Shown: positions 27,701 through 37,220, counted from the first letter of the stretch. The stretch: DNA of 64,000 nt from Salinarimonas chemoclinalis (GCF_041514305.1 NZ_JBGMWH010000001.1:496001-560000); one strand, 5' to 3'. Made by a program: numbers and translations. Notes: generated by a model from the sequence alone, not told the origin.

Positions 27701-29563
27701 AGCCAGGTGCGCCCGGAGGACGCGCTCGGCGTGCTCGCCCGGGCCGATCGCGTCGTCGTGGTCGGCGACGCCAAGCAGCTGCCGCCCACGAGCTTCTTCG
27801 ATCGCCTGATGGCCGACGCCGCCCCCGCCGAGGACGCGGAGGAGGACGATGCCGGGGACGCGCTCGCCGGCGCGGCCAAGGCGACGGAGCTGGAATCGAT
27901 CCTCACCCTGTGCGAGGCCCGCGGCCTGCCGCGCACGCGCCTGCGCTGGCACTACCGCTCGCGCCACCCCTCGCTCATCGCCGTCTCGAACGCCGAATTC
28001 TACGAGCACGACCTCGTGCTGCCGCCCTCGCCGCAGGCCGAGCGTGGCGCGCAAGGGCTCGTCGCCACCCGCGTCGCCGGAGCCTACGATCGTGGAGGCA
28101 CGCGCACGAACGCCGCGGAGGCCCGCGCGGTCGTCGAGGCGGCGGCGCGCCACGCCCGCGAGCGGCCGGGCGAATCGCTCGGCATCGTCACCTTCTCCAC
28201 CGCCCAGCGCGACCTCGTCTCGCTGCACCTCGACGAGGCGCGCCGCGCCGACCCCGCGCTCGACGCCTTCATCGTGGCGCGCGAGGGCGGGGAGAGCCTG
28301 TTCGTCAAGAACCTGGAGAACGTGCAGGGAGACGAGCGCGACGTGATCCTCATCAGCGTCGGCTACGGCCCGCGCCGGGCCGGCGAGCCGCTCGACACGA
28401 TGGCGTTCGGGCCCGTCTCGTCGGACGGGGGAGAGCGGCGGCTCAACGTGCTGTTCACCCGCGCGCGGCTGCGCTGCGAGGTCTTCGTCTCCTTCGCGAG
28501 CGGGGACATCGACCTCGCCCGCGCCCGCGGACGTGGTCCCGCGGCGCTCAGGCGGTTCCTCGCCTATGCCGAGACGGGCGTGCTGGAGACGGCCGCCGCC
28601 ACGGGGCGCGACCCCGAGAGCGGGTTCGAGGAGGATGTCGCGCGCGTCGTCGCCGGCCTCGGATACCTCGCCGATCCGCAGGTCGGGCACGCGGGCTTCC
28701 GCATCGATCTCGCGATCCGCCACCCCGAGACGCCCGGGCGCTGGATGCTCGCGGTCGAATGCGACGGCGCGAGCTATCACGGCGCTCTGTGGGCGCGCGA
28801 GCGCGACCGCCTGCGCCAGGAGATCCTGGAGGGCATGGGCTGGCGCTTCCACCGAATCTGGAGCACCGACTGGTACTACCGCCGGGAGGCCGAGATCGCG
28901 CGCCTGCGCGCGGCGCTCGAAGCCGCGCGGGCCGAGCCGCCGCCCGCGCCGGCGCCCCCGCCCGCACCTCCACGGAAGAACGAGCACGACATGCTCGTGC
29001 CCGACACCGGGCCGCCCCACGGCGCGCCCGGCCCCGCCGCCGGCGACCCCTACCGCGCCGCCGCGCCGGCCGCCCCGCGGGGCGTCGAGCCGCACGAGGC
29101 GCGCCCGTCGGACGTCGCGCGCATGGTCCGCGAGATCGTCGCCGTCGAAGGTCCGATCCACGCCGACGAGATCGCCCGGCGCTACGCCGCCGCCTTCGGC
29201 GCGCAGCGCGCCGGGGCGCGGATCGCCGAGACGGTCGCCCGCGGGCTCGCGGCGGCGGCCGCCCGGGGGGTGGGCGAGGACGCCCTCCTCGTCGAGCGCG
29301 GGTTCTGGATGACACGGGCGCAGCATGCCTCGCCGCCCGTACGCGACCGGACGGAGGCGCCCCCGAACACCCGCCTGCCGGCGATGATCGCCGCGCACGA
29401 GATTCGCGCCGCACTCGCCCGGGCGATCGCCGACAACGGCGCCATGGACCGCGAGGAGGCGGTCACGGCGGTGGCGCGGCTCCTGGGCTTCCAGCGCACC
29501 GGCTCGGAACTGCGCGCGCGCATCGGCCAGGCCCTCGGCGAGGCGCCTCCGCCCCCGACCTGA
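24731..29563 (+). CDS. DUF4011-type superfamily I helicase with C-terminal PD-(D/E)XK nuclease and DUF3320-like tail
   Basis: Very large protein (1,610 residues). The GTG start has an AGGAGA site. The N-terminus ELAAARTRLIETGTRNRLVH matches the DUF4011 domain. The helicase has Walker A GPPGTGKSQT (from residue 360) and Walker B VFDEASQVRPEDAL (DEAS from about 988), with GDAKQLPPTSFF and later RWHYRSRHPSL and GDERDVILISVGYG, i.e. UPF1-like AAA_11/AAA_12. Near residue 1343, RIDLAIRHP and LAVECDGASYH form a PD-(D/E)XK nuclease of the MTES_1575 type. The end (PIHADEIARRYAAAFG) resembles DUF3320. Related COG1112 helicases occur in anti-phage systems; a defence or repair role here is inference. It stands alone between housekeeping genes. 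Confidence 0.85.
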   Translation: MDDQPSARNRTRLEAELAAARTRLIETGTRNRLVHVNRASKRPATLAVRVPDTQVLFERLVREGRSLRFAADPDLAARAAAGAREEEEPLAEEGPAEGGGAFRIPVTLPNAALDEDEEDEPVARAAPTARAAPRPDTLVTRLGPAALEKRLLRFFRDARLLEEEQGVNILYLAIGFLRWYEDDRSDVPREAPLVLVPVSLVRDARRSTFDLKAREEDIGPNLPLAERLRELGVTLPPIPEAEDWTPAAYFDAVEEAVSGKPRWGVDRAGVELGLFSFAKLLMFHDLEPDKWPGHAILEHPLLHGLLVEGFPDAPAPRAVSPGDLDRRYRPSDLLHVVDADHSQTLAIETARMGGNLVVQGPPGTGKSQTIANLLAAAAHDGLSVLFVAEKMVALEVVHARLARAGLGPLCLELHSRAANKRLVAQELGRTLESGADAPDLSHSERRLAAVRDALNAASEGLHAPLGATGTTPYHALGDLARAAGVGLPPPSLAIEGLAEADARSWDALVAQAAGLADLSARHGRADAHPWRGATRLALQPLDLDRLAPSCAALADALPKRVEACGAYARALGYGPSRTVHDMTGLARALDALARAPGGPEMRDALVALPEAALAGCDALLADAAEAIAAIEADLPLFAPAALEARTADVRAALARGAGSFFARLGGSYRRAVAELATWITGDVPREPGKRLALVDRLIALRQRLAALEEIGTQARETLGPLWAGRRTDVASLKAVVAWRRGPAAVFGANLAARWPQLRGFAGDARLVEWSRQVGTLARESTQALGTILDTLGLDLPRAFDVARLEAIPLAGLVERLAAWRDGTARFPEWRALAQAEAALADAGAGDLARRLAEGRLLPGAALEELRHARAEALWKRALAERPGLAGLEGLRRGDLVAEFARLEHARRGEVAALIRARHAAAMPRGGSGEMAVIRGEIAKKRGHMALRRLVARAGSALQRIKPIFLMSPLSVAQYLEPGRIRFDLVVFDEASQVRPEDALGVLARADRVVVVGDAKQLPPTSFFDRLMADAAPAEDAEEDDAGDALAGAAKATELESILTLCEARGLPRTRLRWHYRSRHPSLIAVSNAEFYEHDLVLPPSPQAERGAQGLVATRVAGAYDRGGTRTNAAEARAVVEAAARHARERPGESLGIVTFSTAQRDLVSLHLDEARRADPALDAFIVAREGGESLFVKNLENVQGDERDVILISVGYGPRRAGEPLDTMAFGPVSSDGGERRLNVLFTRARLRCEVFVSFASGDIDLARARGRGPAALRRFLAYAETGVLETAAATGRDPESGFEEDVARVVAGLGYLADPQVGHAGFRIDLAIRHPETPGRWMLAVECDGASYHGALWARERDRLRQEILEGMGWRFHRIWSTDWYYRREAEIARLRAALEAARAEPPPAPAPPPAPPRKNEHDMLVPDTGPPHGAPGPAAGDPYRAAAPAAPRGVEPHEARPSDVARMVREIVAVEGPIHADEIARRYAAAFGAQRAGARIAETVARGLAAAAARGVGEDALLVERGFWMTRAQHASPPVRDRTEAPPNTRLPAMIAAHEIRAALARAIADNGAMDREEAVTAVARLLGFQRTGSELRARIGQALGEAPPPPT

Positions 29564-29569
29564 CCCCGC

Positions 29570-30655
29570 TCACCGCGCCGGCCGTCGCGCCCCGGCGTCG
29601 CCGCCCGCCGCGCGGGCCGCGGGCGCGCCGCCGCGCAGCCCGTGCGGCGGGGCGACGGAGGCGCGGAAGACGAGGTCGACCGTCCACAGCTCCCGGAGCG
29701 CCTTCGGGTCGACGCCCGAGATCCGCTCGATCAGCATCTCGCCGATGCGATAGCCGGCGCGGCGAATGGGGGAGAGCGTCGTCGCGAGCGGCGGGTCGAA
29801 GGTCTCGGCCTTGAGGAAGGGCAGGGCGTCGTCGTGGGCGATGACGGAGACGTCGCGCCCCACCGCGAGCCCGAGATCGCGCGCGGCGCGATAGACGCCG
29901 AGCGCCAGAAGCACGCTCGAGGCGAGGAAGGCGGTCGGCCGCTCCGCCGTGTCCAGCATCGCGCGGGCCTGGCGATAGCCCACCTCCTCGGTCATCGGCG
30001 CGTTCGTGATCCGGCCCGGCGCCGGCGAGAGGCCGCGGCCGGCGAGCGCGGCGCGATAGCCCTGCTCGCGGTCGCGCGCGAAGCTGAGCGCGGCGTCGCC
30101 GTTCAGCAGCGCGACGTCGGTGTGGCCGAGGTCGAGCAGCAGCGCGGTGGCGCGCGCGAACGCGTCCTCGTTGTCGATGTCGAGATAGGCGTAGGGCAGC
30201 GTCTCCTGCGTGCGGCCGTGCACGACGAACGGAGCGCCCAGCGCCGTGAGCTCGGCGATGCGCGGGTCGCGCAGGGTCGGCGAGGACAGAACGAACCCGT
30301 CGACCCGTCCGGCGTTGACGAGCCGTCGGTACGTCTCGAGTTCCTCCCGCGGCGGCGTCGCGCGCAGCGACAGCTCCATCTCGGTGCGCGCGATCATTTC
30401 CGCGAGACCGGCGAGGAGTTCGAAGAAGTGCGGGTCGACCAGCAGGTTGCGCTCGACGGGAAACAGGATGGCGACGGTGCCGGCCCGTCCGGTGGCCAGG
30501 CGCCGCGCCGCCGGGTTCGGGCGGTAGTTGAACCTGCGCGCCGCCTCCAGCACCTGGCGGCGCGTCGCCTCGGCCACGTCCGGGTAGCCGTTGAGCGCCC
30601 GCGAGACGGTCGTCTGCGAGATTCCCAGGTGTGCGGCGAGTTCCTTCAGATTCAT
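29570..30655 (-). CDS. thuR: LacI-family sugar repressor (ThuR/AglR-like)
   Basis: Transcriptional regulator of 361 residues. A LacI helix-turn-helix starts at the N-terminus (MNLKELAAHLGISQTTVSRA, hinge LEAARRFNYRPN), followed by a periplasmic-binding-protein-like effector domain. The ATG at 30655 is chosen because the HTH begins there. It is divergent from a trehalose-type ABC operon, and a perfect CAAAGCGCTTTG palindrome lies 10 bases before its own start, so it is probably autoregulated. The order regulator-divergent-EFGK copies the thu locus of Sinorhizobium; the effector sugar is not proven. Confidence 0.85.
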   Translation of the reverse strand: MNLKELAAHLGISQTTVSRALNGYPDVAEATRRQVLEAARRFNYRPNPAARRLATGRAGTVAILFPVERNLLVDPHFFELLAGLAEMIARTEMELSLRATPPREELETYRRLVNAGRVDGFVLSSPTLRDPRIAELTALGAPFVVHGRTQETLPYAYLDIDNEDAFARATALLLDLGHTDVALLNGDAALSFARDREQGYRAALAGRGLSPAPGRITNAPMTEEVGYRQARAMLDTAERPTAFLASSVLLALGVYRAARDLGLAVGRDVSVIAHDDALPFLKAETFDPPLATTLSPIRRAGYRIGEMLIERISGVDPKALRELWTVDLVFRASVAPPHGLRGGAPAARAAGGDAGARRPAR

Positions 30656-30665
30656 ACCGCTGGTC

Positions 30666-30677
30666 CAAAGCGCTTTG
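30666..30677. promoter_or_regulatory. LacI-family operator O1
   Basis: Perfect 12-base palindrome CAAAGCGCTTTG immediately downstream of the likely -10 of the regulator promoter. Same core as the second site 145 bases away, before the transporter genes. Confidence 0.8.
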
Positions 30678-30684
30678 AGTGAGC

Positions 30685-30713
30685 ATTGTGCGAGCTTTCG
30701 TAGTATCACGCAA
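30685..30713 (-). promoter_or_regulatory. Candidate promoter of the LacI regulator gene
   Basis: Minus-strand TTGCGT (30708-30713), 17-base spacer, CACAAT (30685-30690). Operator O1 begins seven bases beyond the -10, covering the transcription start, as expected for autorepression. Confidence 0.55.
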
Positions 30714-30775
30714 GGCTTTCGGCACCTGCGAAAAGACATGCTGCGGTGCAAAACAGAAAATGATGCTTCGCTTCC

Positions 30776-30805
30776 TTGACAGATTACCCCACGTCGTTCT
30801 ACGCC
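30776..30805 (+). promoter_or_regulatory. Candidate promoter of the sugar transport operon
   Basis: A perfect TTGACA (30776-30781) with an 18-base spacer to TACGCC (30800-30805), a weak -10. Operator O2 starts four bases further on, so repressor binding would block initiation. The 300-base divergent gap 30656-30955 otherwise shows nothing. Confidence 0.5.
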
Positions 30806-30809
30806 TTCC

Positions 30810-30823
30810 CCAAAGCGCTTTGG
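30810..30823. promoter_or_regulatory. LacI-family operator O2
   Basis: Perfect 14-base palindrome CCAAAGCGCTTTGG over the expected start of transcription of the transporter operon. The centre-to-centre distance to O1 is 145 bases, suitable for repression from both sites or looping. Confidence 0.8.
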
Positions 30824-30955
30824 ATGCGCAACGTCGGACGCGCCGGCCCGCTCCGGGGCGACCTGCGGTGTCGATGCCCGAGGCGTTCGTCTTCACGGGA
30901 TCCACGGACGGCGAAGCGCGGGGGCGCGCGCCGGCAGCAAGGGAGGACTTCACGC

Positions 30956-32233
30956 ATGCAGGTTCGCACTCTCATCGGCGCCTCGGCGCTGGCGTTGACG
31001 GCGGCGCTCGCCGCGGGCGGGGCGCAGGCGCAGGGCGCCTCGATCTCGATTTCCTGCGGTGCGCTGGGCCAGGAACTCGACATCTGCCGCGACGGCGCGG
31101 AGGCCTGGGCCGAGGCGACCGGCAACTCGGTGACGGTGGTCTCGACGCCGAACTCCTCGACGGAGCGCCTCGCGCTCTACCAGCAGCTGCTCGCCGCCGG
31201 CGCGGCGGACATCGACGTCTTCCAGATCGACGTGATCTGGCCGGGCATCCTGGCCGACCACTTCATCGACCTCGCGCCCTACATGGACGGCGCGCAGGAC
31301 GAGCACTTCGAGGCGATCGTGGAGAACAACACGATCGACGGACGCCTCGTCGCCATGCCGTGGTTCACGGACGCGGGGCTGCTCTACTACCGCTCCGACC
31401 TGCTCGAGAAGCACGGCTTCGAGGTGCCGACCACCTGGCAGGAGATGACCGACACCGCCAAGGCGATCCAGGACGCCGAGCGCGCCGAGGGTAATCGCCA
31501 GATGTGGGGCTTCGTGTTCCAGGGCCGCGCCTACGAGGGGCTCACCTGCAACGCGCTCGAGTGGGTCGACGCGTTCGGCGGCGGCTCCATCGTCGATCCC
31601 GACGGCACGGTGACGATCGCCAATCCCAACGCGGTCGCCGCGCTCGAGCTCGCCGGCACCTGGATCGGCAACATCACGCCCGAGGGCGTGCTGAACTACG
31701 CCGAGGAGGAGGCCCGCGGCGTGTTCCAGTCCGGAAACGCCGTGTTCATGCGCAACTGGCCCTACGCCTACCCGCTCGCCAACGGCGCGGACAGCCCGAT
31801 CTCCGGCAACGTCGGCGTCGCGGCCCTGCCGCGGGGCGGCGAGGACGGCAAGAACACCGGCACGCTCGGCGGCTGGCAGCTCGCCGTCTCGCGCTACTCC
31901 GAGGAGCAGGAGGCCGCCGCCGACCTCGTGCGCTACCTCACCTCCTACGAGGAGCAGAAGCGCCGCGCCATCGTCGGCGCCTACAATCCGACGATCGCCG
32001 CGCTCTACGAGGACCAGGAGGTGCTCGACGCGGTGCCGTTCTTCGGCGATCTCTACGACACGTTCGTCAATGCGGTGGCGCGTCCTTCGCGTCCGACCGG
32101 CGAGAGCTACAACCGCGTCTCGGCGGAGTTCTGGGAGGCGAGCCACAACGTGCTCACCGGCAACGCCACGGCGGAGCAGGCGCTCGCCGACCTGCAGTCG
32201 GCCCTCGAGCGCATGAGCCGTCGCGGCTGGTGA
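30956..32233 (+). CDS. thuE: Trehalose/maltose-type ABC transporter substrate-binding protein (ThuE-like)
   Basis: Periplasmic binding protein of 425 residues. Sec signal peptide (MQVRTLIGASALALTAALAA, cleavage after GAQA). Family 1 solute-binding fold, with LYQQLLAAGAADIDVFQID and VIWPGILADHFIDLAPYM typical of ThuE/AglE proteins. ATG at 30956 has a strong GGGAGGA site; the upstream in-frame codons overlap the operator. First gene of the operon thuEFGK; the substrate (trehalose, maltose or sucrose) is inferred. No catabolic thuAB genes follow. Confidence 0.85.
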   Translation: MQVRTLIGASALALTAALAAGGAQAQGASISISCGALGQELDICRDGAEAWAEATGNSVTVVSTPNSSTERLALYQQLLAAGAADIDVFQIDVIWPGILADHFIDLAPYMDGAQDEHFEAIVENNTIDGRLVAMPWFTDAGLLYYRSDLLEKHGFEVPTTWQEMTDTAKAIQDAERAEGNRQMWGFVFQGRAYEGLTCNALEWVDAFGGGSIVDPDGTVTIANPNAVAALELAGTWIGNITPEGVLNYAEEEARGVFQSGNAVFMRNWPYAYPLANGADSPISGNVGVAALPRGGEDGKNTGTLGGWQLAVSRYSEEQEAAADLVRYLTSYEEQKRRAIVGAYNPTIAALYEDQEVLDAVPFFGDLYDTFVNAVARPSRPTGESYNRVSAEFWEASHNVLTGNATAEQALADLQSALERMSRRGW

Positions 32234-32268
32234 TCCGCGACGCGCTCCCGCCGGGAGCCCGAGACGTC

Positions 32269-32303
32269 GGCGCCGCCCGGAGCCCCCCGCTCCGGGCGGC
32301 GCC
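32269..32303 (+). promoter_or_regulatory. Strong hairpin between thuE and thuF
   Basis: Perfect 15-bp stem GGCGCCGCCCGGAGC / GCTCCGGGCGGCGCC with a CCCCC loop in the 157-base spacer. The position after a binding-protein gene and before the permeases matches the mRNA-stabilising or partial-termination hairpins known after malE-like genes, which keep the binding protein in excess. Effect inferred. Confidence 0.6.
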
Positions 32304-32390
32304 CGCCCCCCGCACCTGTTGGTCTCGCGTCCTCGCGCCGGGCTCGGCACGCCGGCGCCGCGCGACGGGGAGACACGGAAAGGCCGATCC

Positions 32391-33323
32391 ATGGCGACGC
32401 CCGCCAAATCCTCGGAGCTGACCCGCGCCCGCGTGCGCTCGGCCTGGCTCTTCCTCACGCCGATGATGATCGTGCTCGCCCTCGTCGCCGGCTGGCCGCT
32501 GCTGCGAACGATCTTCTTCAGCTTCACGGACGCGCGCCTGTCGTCCCTCTCGGACTACGAGTTCATCGGTTTCGCCAACTTCCTCGAGTACTACGAGGGA
32601 GAATGGTACGGCGTCATCGCCGATCCCGACTGGTGGCGCGCCGTCTACAACACGATCTGGTTCACGGTGGTCTCGGTCGGCCTGGAGCTCGTGCTCGGCA
32701 TGATCGTGGCGCTCACCCTCAACGCCGCCTTCCCGGGGCGCGGCATGCTGCGCGCGGCGATCCTGATCCCGTGGGCGATCCCGACCATCGTGTCGGCGCA
32801 GATGTGGGGCTGGATGCTGCACGACCAGTTCGGCGTCCTCAACGACATCCTGATGACGTTCTGGATCATCTCCGAGCCCGTCGCCTGGACCGCCTCGCCC
32901 GACACCGCGCTGTGGGCGGTCGTGATGGTCGACGTGTGGAAGACGACGCCGTTCATGGCGCTCCTCATCCTCGCGGCGCTGCAGATGCTCCCGTCGGACT
33001 GTTACGAGGCCGCGAGGGTCGACGGCATCAGCCCGATCAAGGTGTTCTTCCGGGTGACGCTGCCGCTCATCCGCCCGGCGCTGATGGTGGCGATCATCTT
33101 CCGTGCGCTCGACGCGCTGCGCATCTTCGACCTGATCTACGTGCTCACCTCGAACTCGCGCGACACGGCCTCGATGTCCGTCTACGCGCGCCAGCAGCTC
33201 GTCGACTTCCAGCAGGTGGGCTACGGCTCCGCCGCCTCGACGCTCCTGTTCCTCATCATCGCGCTCCTCGTGATCGTCACCCTGATGGTCGGGCGCGTGC
33301 GCCTCGGGGAGGATCCGCGATGA
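32391..33323 (+). CDS. thuF: Sugar ABC transporter permease, MalF family (ThuF-like)
   Basis: Inner-membrane permease of 310 residues with six predicted helices, starting with WLFLTPMMIVLALVAGWPLL. The EAA loop for contact with the ATPase is YEAARVDGISPIKVFFRVTL. It ends in an ATGA overlap with thuG. Confidence 0.88.
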   Translation: MATPAKSSELTRARVRSAWLFLTPMMIVLALVAGWPLLRTIFFSFTDARLSSLSDYEFIGFANFLEYYEGEWYGVIADPDWWRAVYNTIWFTVVSVGLELVLGMIVALTLNAAFPGRGMLRAAILIPWAIPTIVSAQMWGWMLHDQFGVLNDILMTFWIISEPVAWTASPDTALWAVVMVDVWKTTPFMALLILAALQMLPSDCYEAARVDGISPIKVFFRVTLPLIRPALMVAIIFRALDALRIFDLIYVLTSNSRDTASMSVYARQQLVDFQQVGYGSAASTLLFLIIALLVIVTLMVGRVRLGEDPR

Positions 33324-34150
33324 GAACGTCCTTCGTCGCCAAGGCCGGCTTCTGGCTCCTGATCGTGGCGATCGTCATCTTCGCGATCTTCCCGTTCTAC
33401 TATGCCGTGATCTCCAGCCTGCGCTCGGGGCAGGCGCTGTTCTCCGCGGCCGTGTGGCCGGATTCGGTGAGCATCGCCAACTACGTCTCGGTGTTCACCG
33501 GCCAGCCCTTCGGGCGCAACATCCTCAACTCCGTGGTCGTCGCGGTGTCGGTGGTGGCGCTCTCGCTGTTCCTCGGCGTGACCGCAGCCTACGCGCTCGG
33601 GCGCGTGAGCTTCCGCGGGCGGGGACTCCTGCTCTTCACCATCCTCTCGGTGTCGATGTTCCCGCAGGTGGCCGTCTTGTCGGGCATGTTCGAGCTCGTG
33701 CGCGCGCTCGGCATCTACAACAGCCTGTGGAGCCTAATCCTCTCCAACATGATCCTGACTCTGCCCTTCACGGTGTGGGTGCTCACGACCTTCATGCGCG
33801 AGCTGCCCAAGGAGCTCGAGGAGGCGGCCTTCGTCGACGGCGCCTCGCCCTGGACGGTGGTGCGCCGGATCTTCCTGCCCTTGATGTGGCCGGCGATGGT
33901 GACGACGGGGCTGCTCGCCTTCATCGTGGCCTGGAACGAGTTCCTGTTCGCGCTCACCTTCACGCTCTCCACCGAGCAGCGCACCGTGCCCGTCGCGATC
34001 GCGCTGCTGACCGGCGCCACGCAGTTCGAGCTGCCTTGGGGCAACATCATGGCCGCCTCCGTCACGGTCACCGTGCCGGTGGTCGTGCTCGTGCTGATCT
34101 TCCAGCGGCGCATCGTGTCCGGCCTCACCGCCGGCGCGGTGAAGGGCTGA
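33320..34150 (+). CDS. thuG: Sugar ABC transporter permease, MalG family (ThuG-like)
   Basis: Second permease, 276 residues, six helices. EAA loop EEAAFVDGASPWTVVRRIFL; the C-terminal part shows FIVAWNEFLFALTFTLS as in MalG-type proteins. Coupled to thuF by ATGA. Confidence 0.88.
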   Translation: MRTSFVAKAGFWLLIVAIVIFAIFPFYYAVISSLRSGQALFSAAVWPDSVSIANYVSVFTGQPFGRNILNSVVVAVSVVALSLFLGVTAAYALGRVSFRGRGLLLFTILSVSMFPQVAVLSGMFELVRALGIYNSLWSLILSNMILTLPFTVWVLTTFMRELPKELEEAAFVDGASPWTVVRRIFLPLMWPAMVTTGLLAFIVAWNEFLFALTFTLSTEQRTVPVAIALLTGATQFELPWGNIMAASVTVTVPVVVLVLIFQRRIVSGLTAGAVKG

Positions 34151-34166
34151 GCCGACCAGCGACCGC

Positions 34167-34192
34167 GCGCGCGGGGTCTCGGCCCCGCGCGC
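34167..34192 (+). promoter_or_regulatory. Hairpin between thuG and thuK
   Basis: 10-bp stem GCGCGCGGGG / CCCCGCGCGC with a TCTCGG loop, 16 bases after the thuG stop, no T-run. It may partly uncouple thuK from the upstream genes. Confidence 0.4.
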
Positions 34193-34292
34193 CGCTTCAC
34201 CCCCGCTTTCGCGCAGCACACGCGTGAGCGTGGCACAAGAGAAACGAGACGGGCGCCTCCCGGTGGCGTCCCGGAAACGACAGGAGGAGGCG

Positions 34293-35396
<1,104 letters not shown>

Positions 35397-35435
35397 GGGG
35401 GTCGGCTCCGTGGAGCGATCCGCGAGCGGGCGACG

Positions 35436-37130
35436 TCAGCGGGCGACGACCGGGGCGCCGGCCTGATCGGCGTTACGGCTCCGGCCTCGCCAGCCCTCCA
35501 GCAGCGTCGGCCGCAGCGCGTCGATGCGGGGCAGTGCGGCGTCGCCGACGAGCGGCCGGGGCGGCGGGGCCGCGCCCGGGCGGAACGCCAGCGCGTCGAA
35601 GGGCGCGAGCAGCGCCGCATCGCTCGCGAGCACGTGGACCGGCACCGCGCGCGACGCGTCTTCCCCCGTGATCAGCGGTGCCGGCTGGTGGTCGCCCATG
35701 ACGATCACGACGGTCTCGGGCGAGAGCCGGTCGGCGACGAAGGCCGCGACCGCGTCGATCGAATGCGCGACCGAGCGCGCGTACTGCGCCCGCACGGCGT
35801 CGGGATCGCGCCAGACCTCCCGCGGATGCGGCGCGCCGTCCGTCCACCGGCGGTAGATCGCGCCGTCGCCCAGCGCCTCCCAGGGCACCACCTCCGGGAC
35901 CGGGAGCCAGGGCGCGTGGCTCGAGATCAGCGCGGCCACGGCGAAGACCGGCGGGCGATCGGGCGCGTCGAGCTCGGCGCCGGCGAGGTGGTCGAGGGCG
36001 AACTGGTCGGGCACGATTCCCCAGTAGAAGGGGGGTCCCGCGTACCCCATGTGGGCGGCCTCGAAGGTCGCGTCGTAGCCCAGGAGCTGACCCTCGGGCC
36101 AGGGCATGGTGATCGCCGGCATCGACTGGACGGTGCGCCGGCCGGCGCGGGAGAAGTCGTCGACGAGGGTGCGCGGGTCCTCGGAGAGGAACAGCGCGTA
36201 GAGCGTCTGGTCGTCGATGAAGCGGCCCGCCGAGACGCTGGCGTGGTTGAGCCAGGATTGCCCGCCCGCGCTCGCCGCCACGAGCCGCCCGGAGGAGAGG
36301 GCGAAGCCGGCCGCGCGCGCGCGCGCCTCGAAGGCGGCGAGGCGCGGGCCGACGACGTCCGCGTAGGCGGGCTCGTCGAGGGCCGTGACGCCGTAGCTCT
36401 CGATGAAGACCACCAGGACGTCACGTCCCTCGAGCGCGCCGAGCATCTCGGCGTCGGGAATGCCGTCGGCCGCGTCCCGGGCGAGATCGGCGCGGAAGGC
36501 GGCGCGCCGGCCCAGTGCGACGACGAGTCCCTCCGCCTGGAGCGCCACCGTCAGGCTCGCCGAGCCGCCGACCGGCCGCCAGCCCGGAAGCCCCTCGAGG
36601 AACGCCTTCTGCCCCCCGTAGAGCGCGAGCGCGCCGGCGCCGAGCGCGTACATCGTGCGCCGTGCGGACGCCGCCGCGAACAGCTCCACGAGCCGCGACA
36701 GGCCCCACGCGAGGGCGGCCCACAGCGCGGCGAGGCCGACGAGCAGCCCCGCCACCGCGCCCCAGGCCCGCAGGGGGCCGAGCAGCGTGCGCGCGACGTC
36801 CATCGTCGCCGGCAGGAGCGAGACGTCGAGATACAGGTTGAGCGGACGGTCGACGACCGAGCGCGCCGTGAGATCGGCGATGCGGATCGCGACCATGAGG
36901 ACGAGGAGCGCCGCGAGGGCGTGCACGAGCGCCCGCGGCACCCGGCCGAGCCGCGCGCGCACGAGCGCCAGGACCGCGAACACCGCCCCCACCTCCAGCG
37001 CGAAACCGAGATGGAAGGCGCCGAACAGCGCCTCCGCGAAAGGTGGCAGGTTCACGGCGAGGCTCGCCAGGAACCACGCCGCGAGCAGGATCGAAGCCGC
37101 CGCGAGCGGGGAGGGGGATGGGCGCGTCAT
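35436..37130 (-). CDS. Membrane-anchored sulfatase-fold protein (LTA synthase / phosphoglycerol transferase-like)
   Basis: Protein of 564 residues. About five membrane helices fill the first 180 residues, followed by a periplasmic alkaline-phosphatase-superfamily domain: VVFIESYGVTAL (metal and nucleophile region), ALISSHAPWLP and VIVMGDHQPAPLI (metal-binding Asp-His). This is the layout of LtaS/OpgB/MdoB-type phosphotransferases that modify envelope glycans or lipids. The substrate is not evident. The nucleophile Thr/Ser is not certain from motifs alone. Convergent with thuK, 39 bases apart. Confidence 0.75.
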   Translation of the reverse strand: MTRPSPSPLAAASILLAAWFLASLAVNLPPFAEALFGAFHLGFALEVGAVFAVLALVRARLGRVPRALVHALAALLVLMVAIRIADLTARSVVDRPLNLYLDVSLLPATMDVARTLLGPLRAWGAVAGLLVGLAALWAALAWGLSRLVELFAAASARRTMYALGAGALALYGGQKAFLEGLPGWRPVGGSASLTVALQAEGLVVALGRRAAFRADLARDAADGIPDAEMLGALEGRDVLVVFIESYGVTALDEPAYADVVGPRLAAFEARARAAGFALSSGRLVAASAGGQSWLNHASVSAGRFIDDQTLYALFLSEDPRTLVDDFSRAGRRTVQSMPAITMPWPEGQLLGYDATFEAAHMGYAGPPFYWGIVPDQFALDHLAGAELDAPDRPPVFAVAALISSHAPWLPVPEVVPWEALGDGAIYRRWTDGAPHPREVWRDPDAVRAQYARSVAHSIDAVAAFVADRLSPETVVIVMGDHQPAPLITGEDASRAVPVHVLASDAALLAPFDALAFRPGAAPPPRPLVGDAALPRIDALRPTLLEGWRGRSRNADQAGAPVVAR

Positions 37131-37220
37131 CGAGGGTCCTTCGCCGTCGAAGGGTGTCTACGCGCGACCCTGGCCCGTGGATGGCGAGAAGTCGAGCGGG
37201 CGGCGAGCCGCTCCGAAGCA

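Noticed and set aside
24524..29398. 1,624-codon open frame on the minus strand
   Set aside because: It is antisense to the helicase-nuclease gene and arises from GC-rich codon bias; its translation is low-complexity and has no domain.
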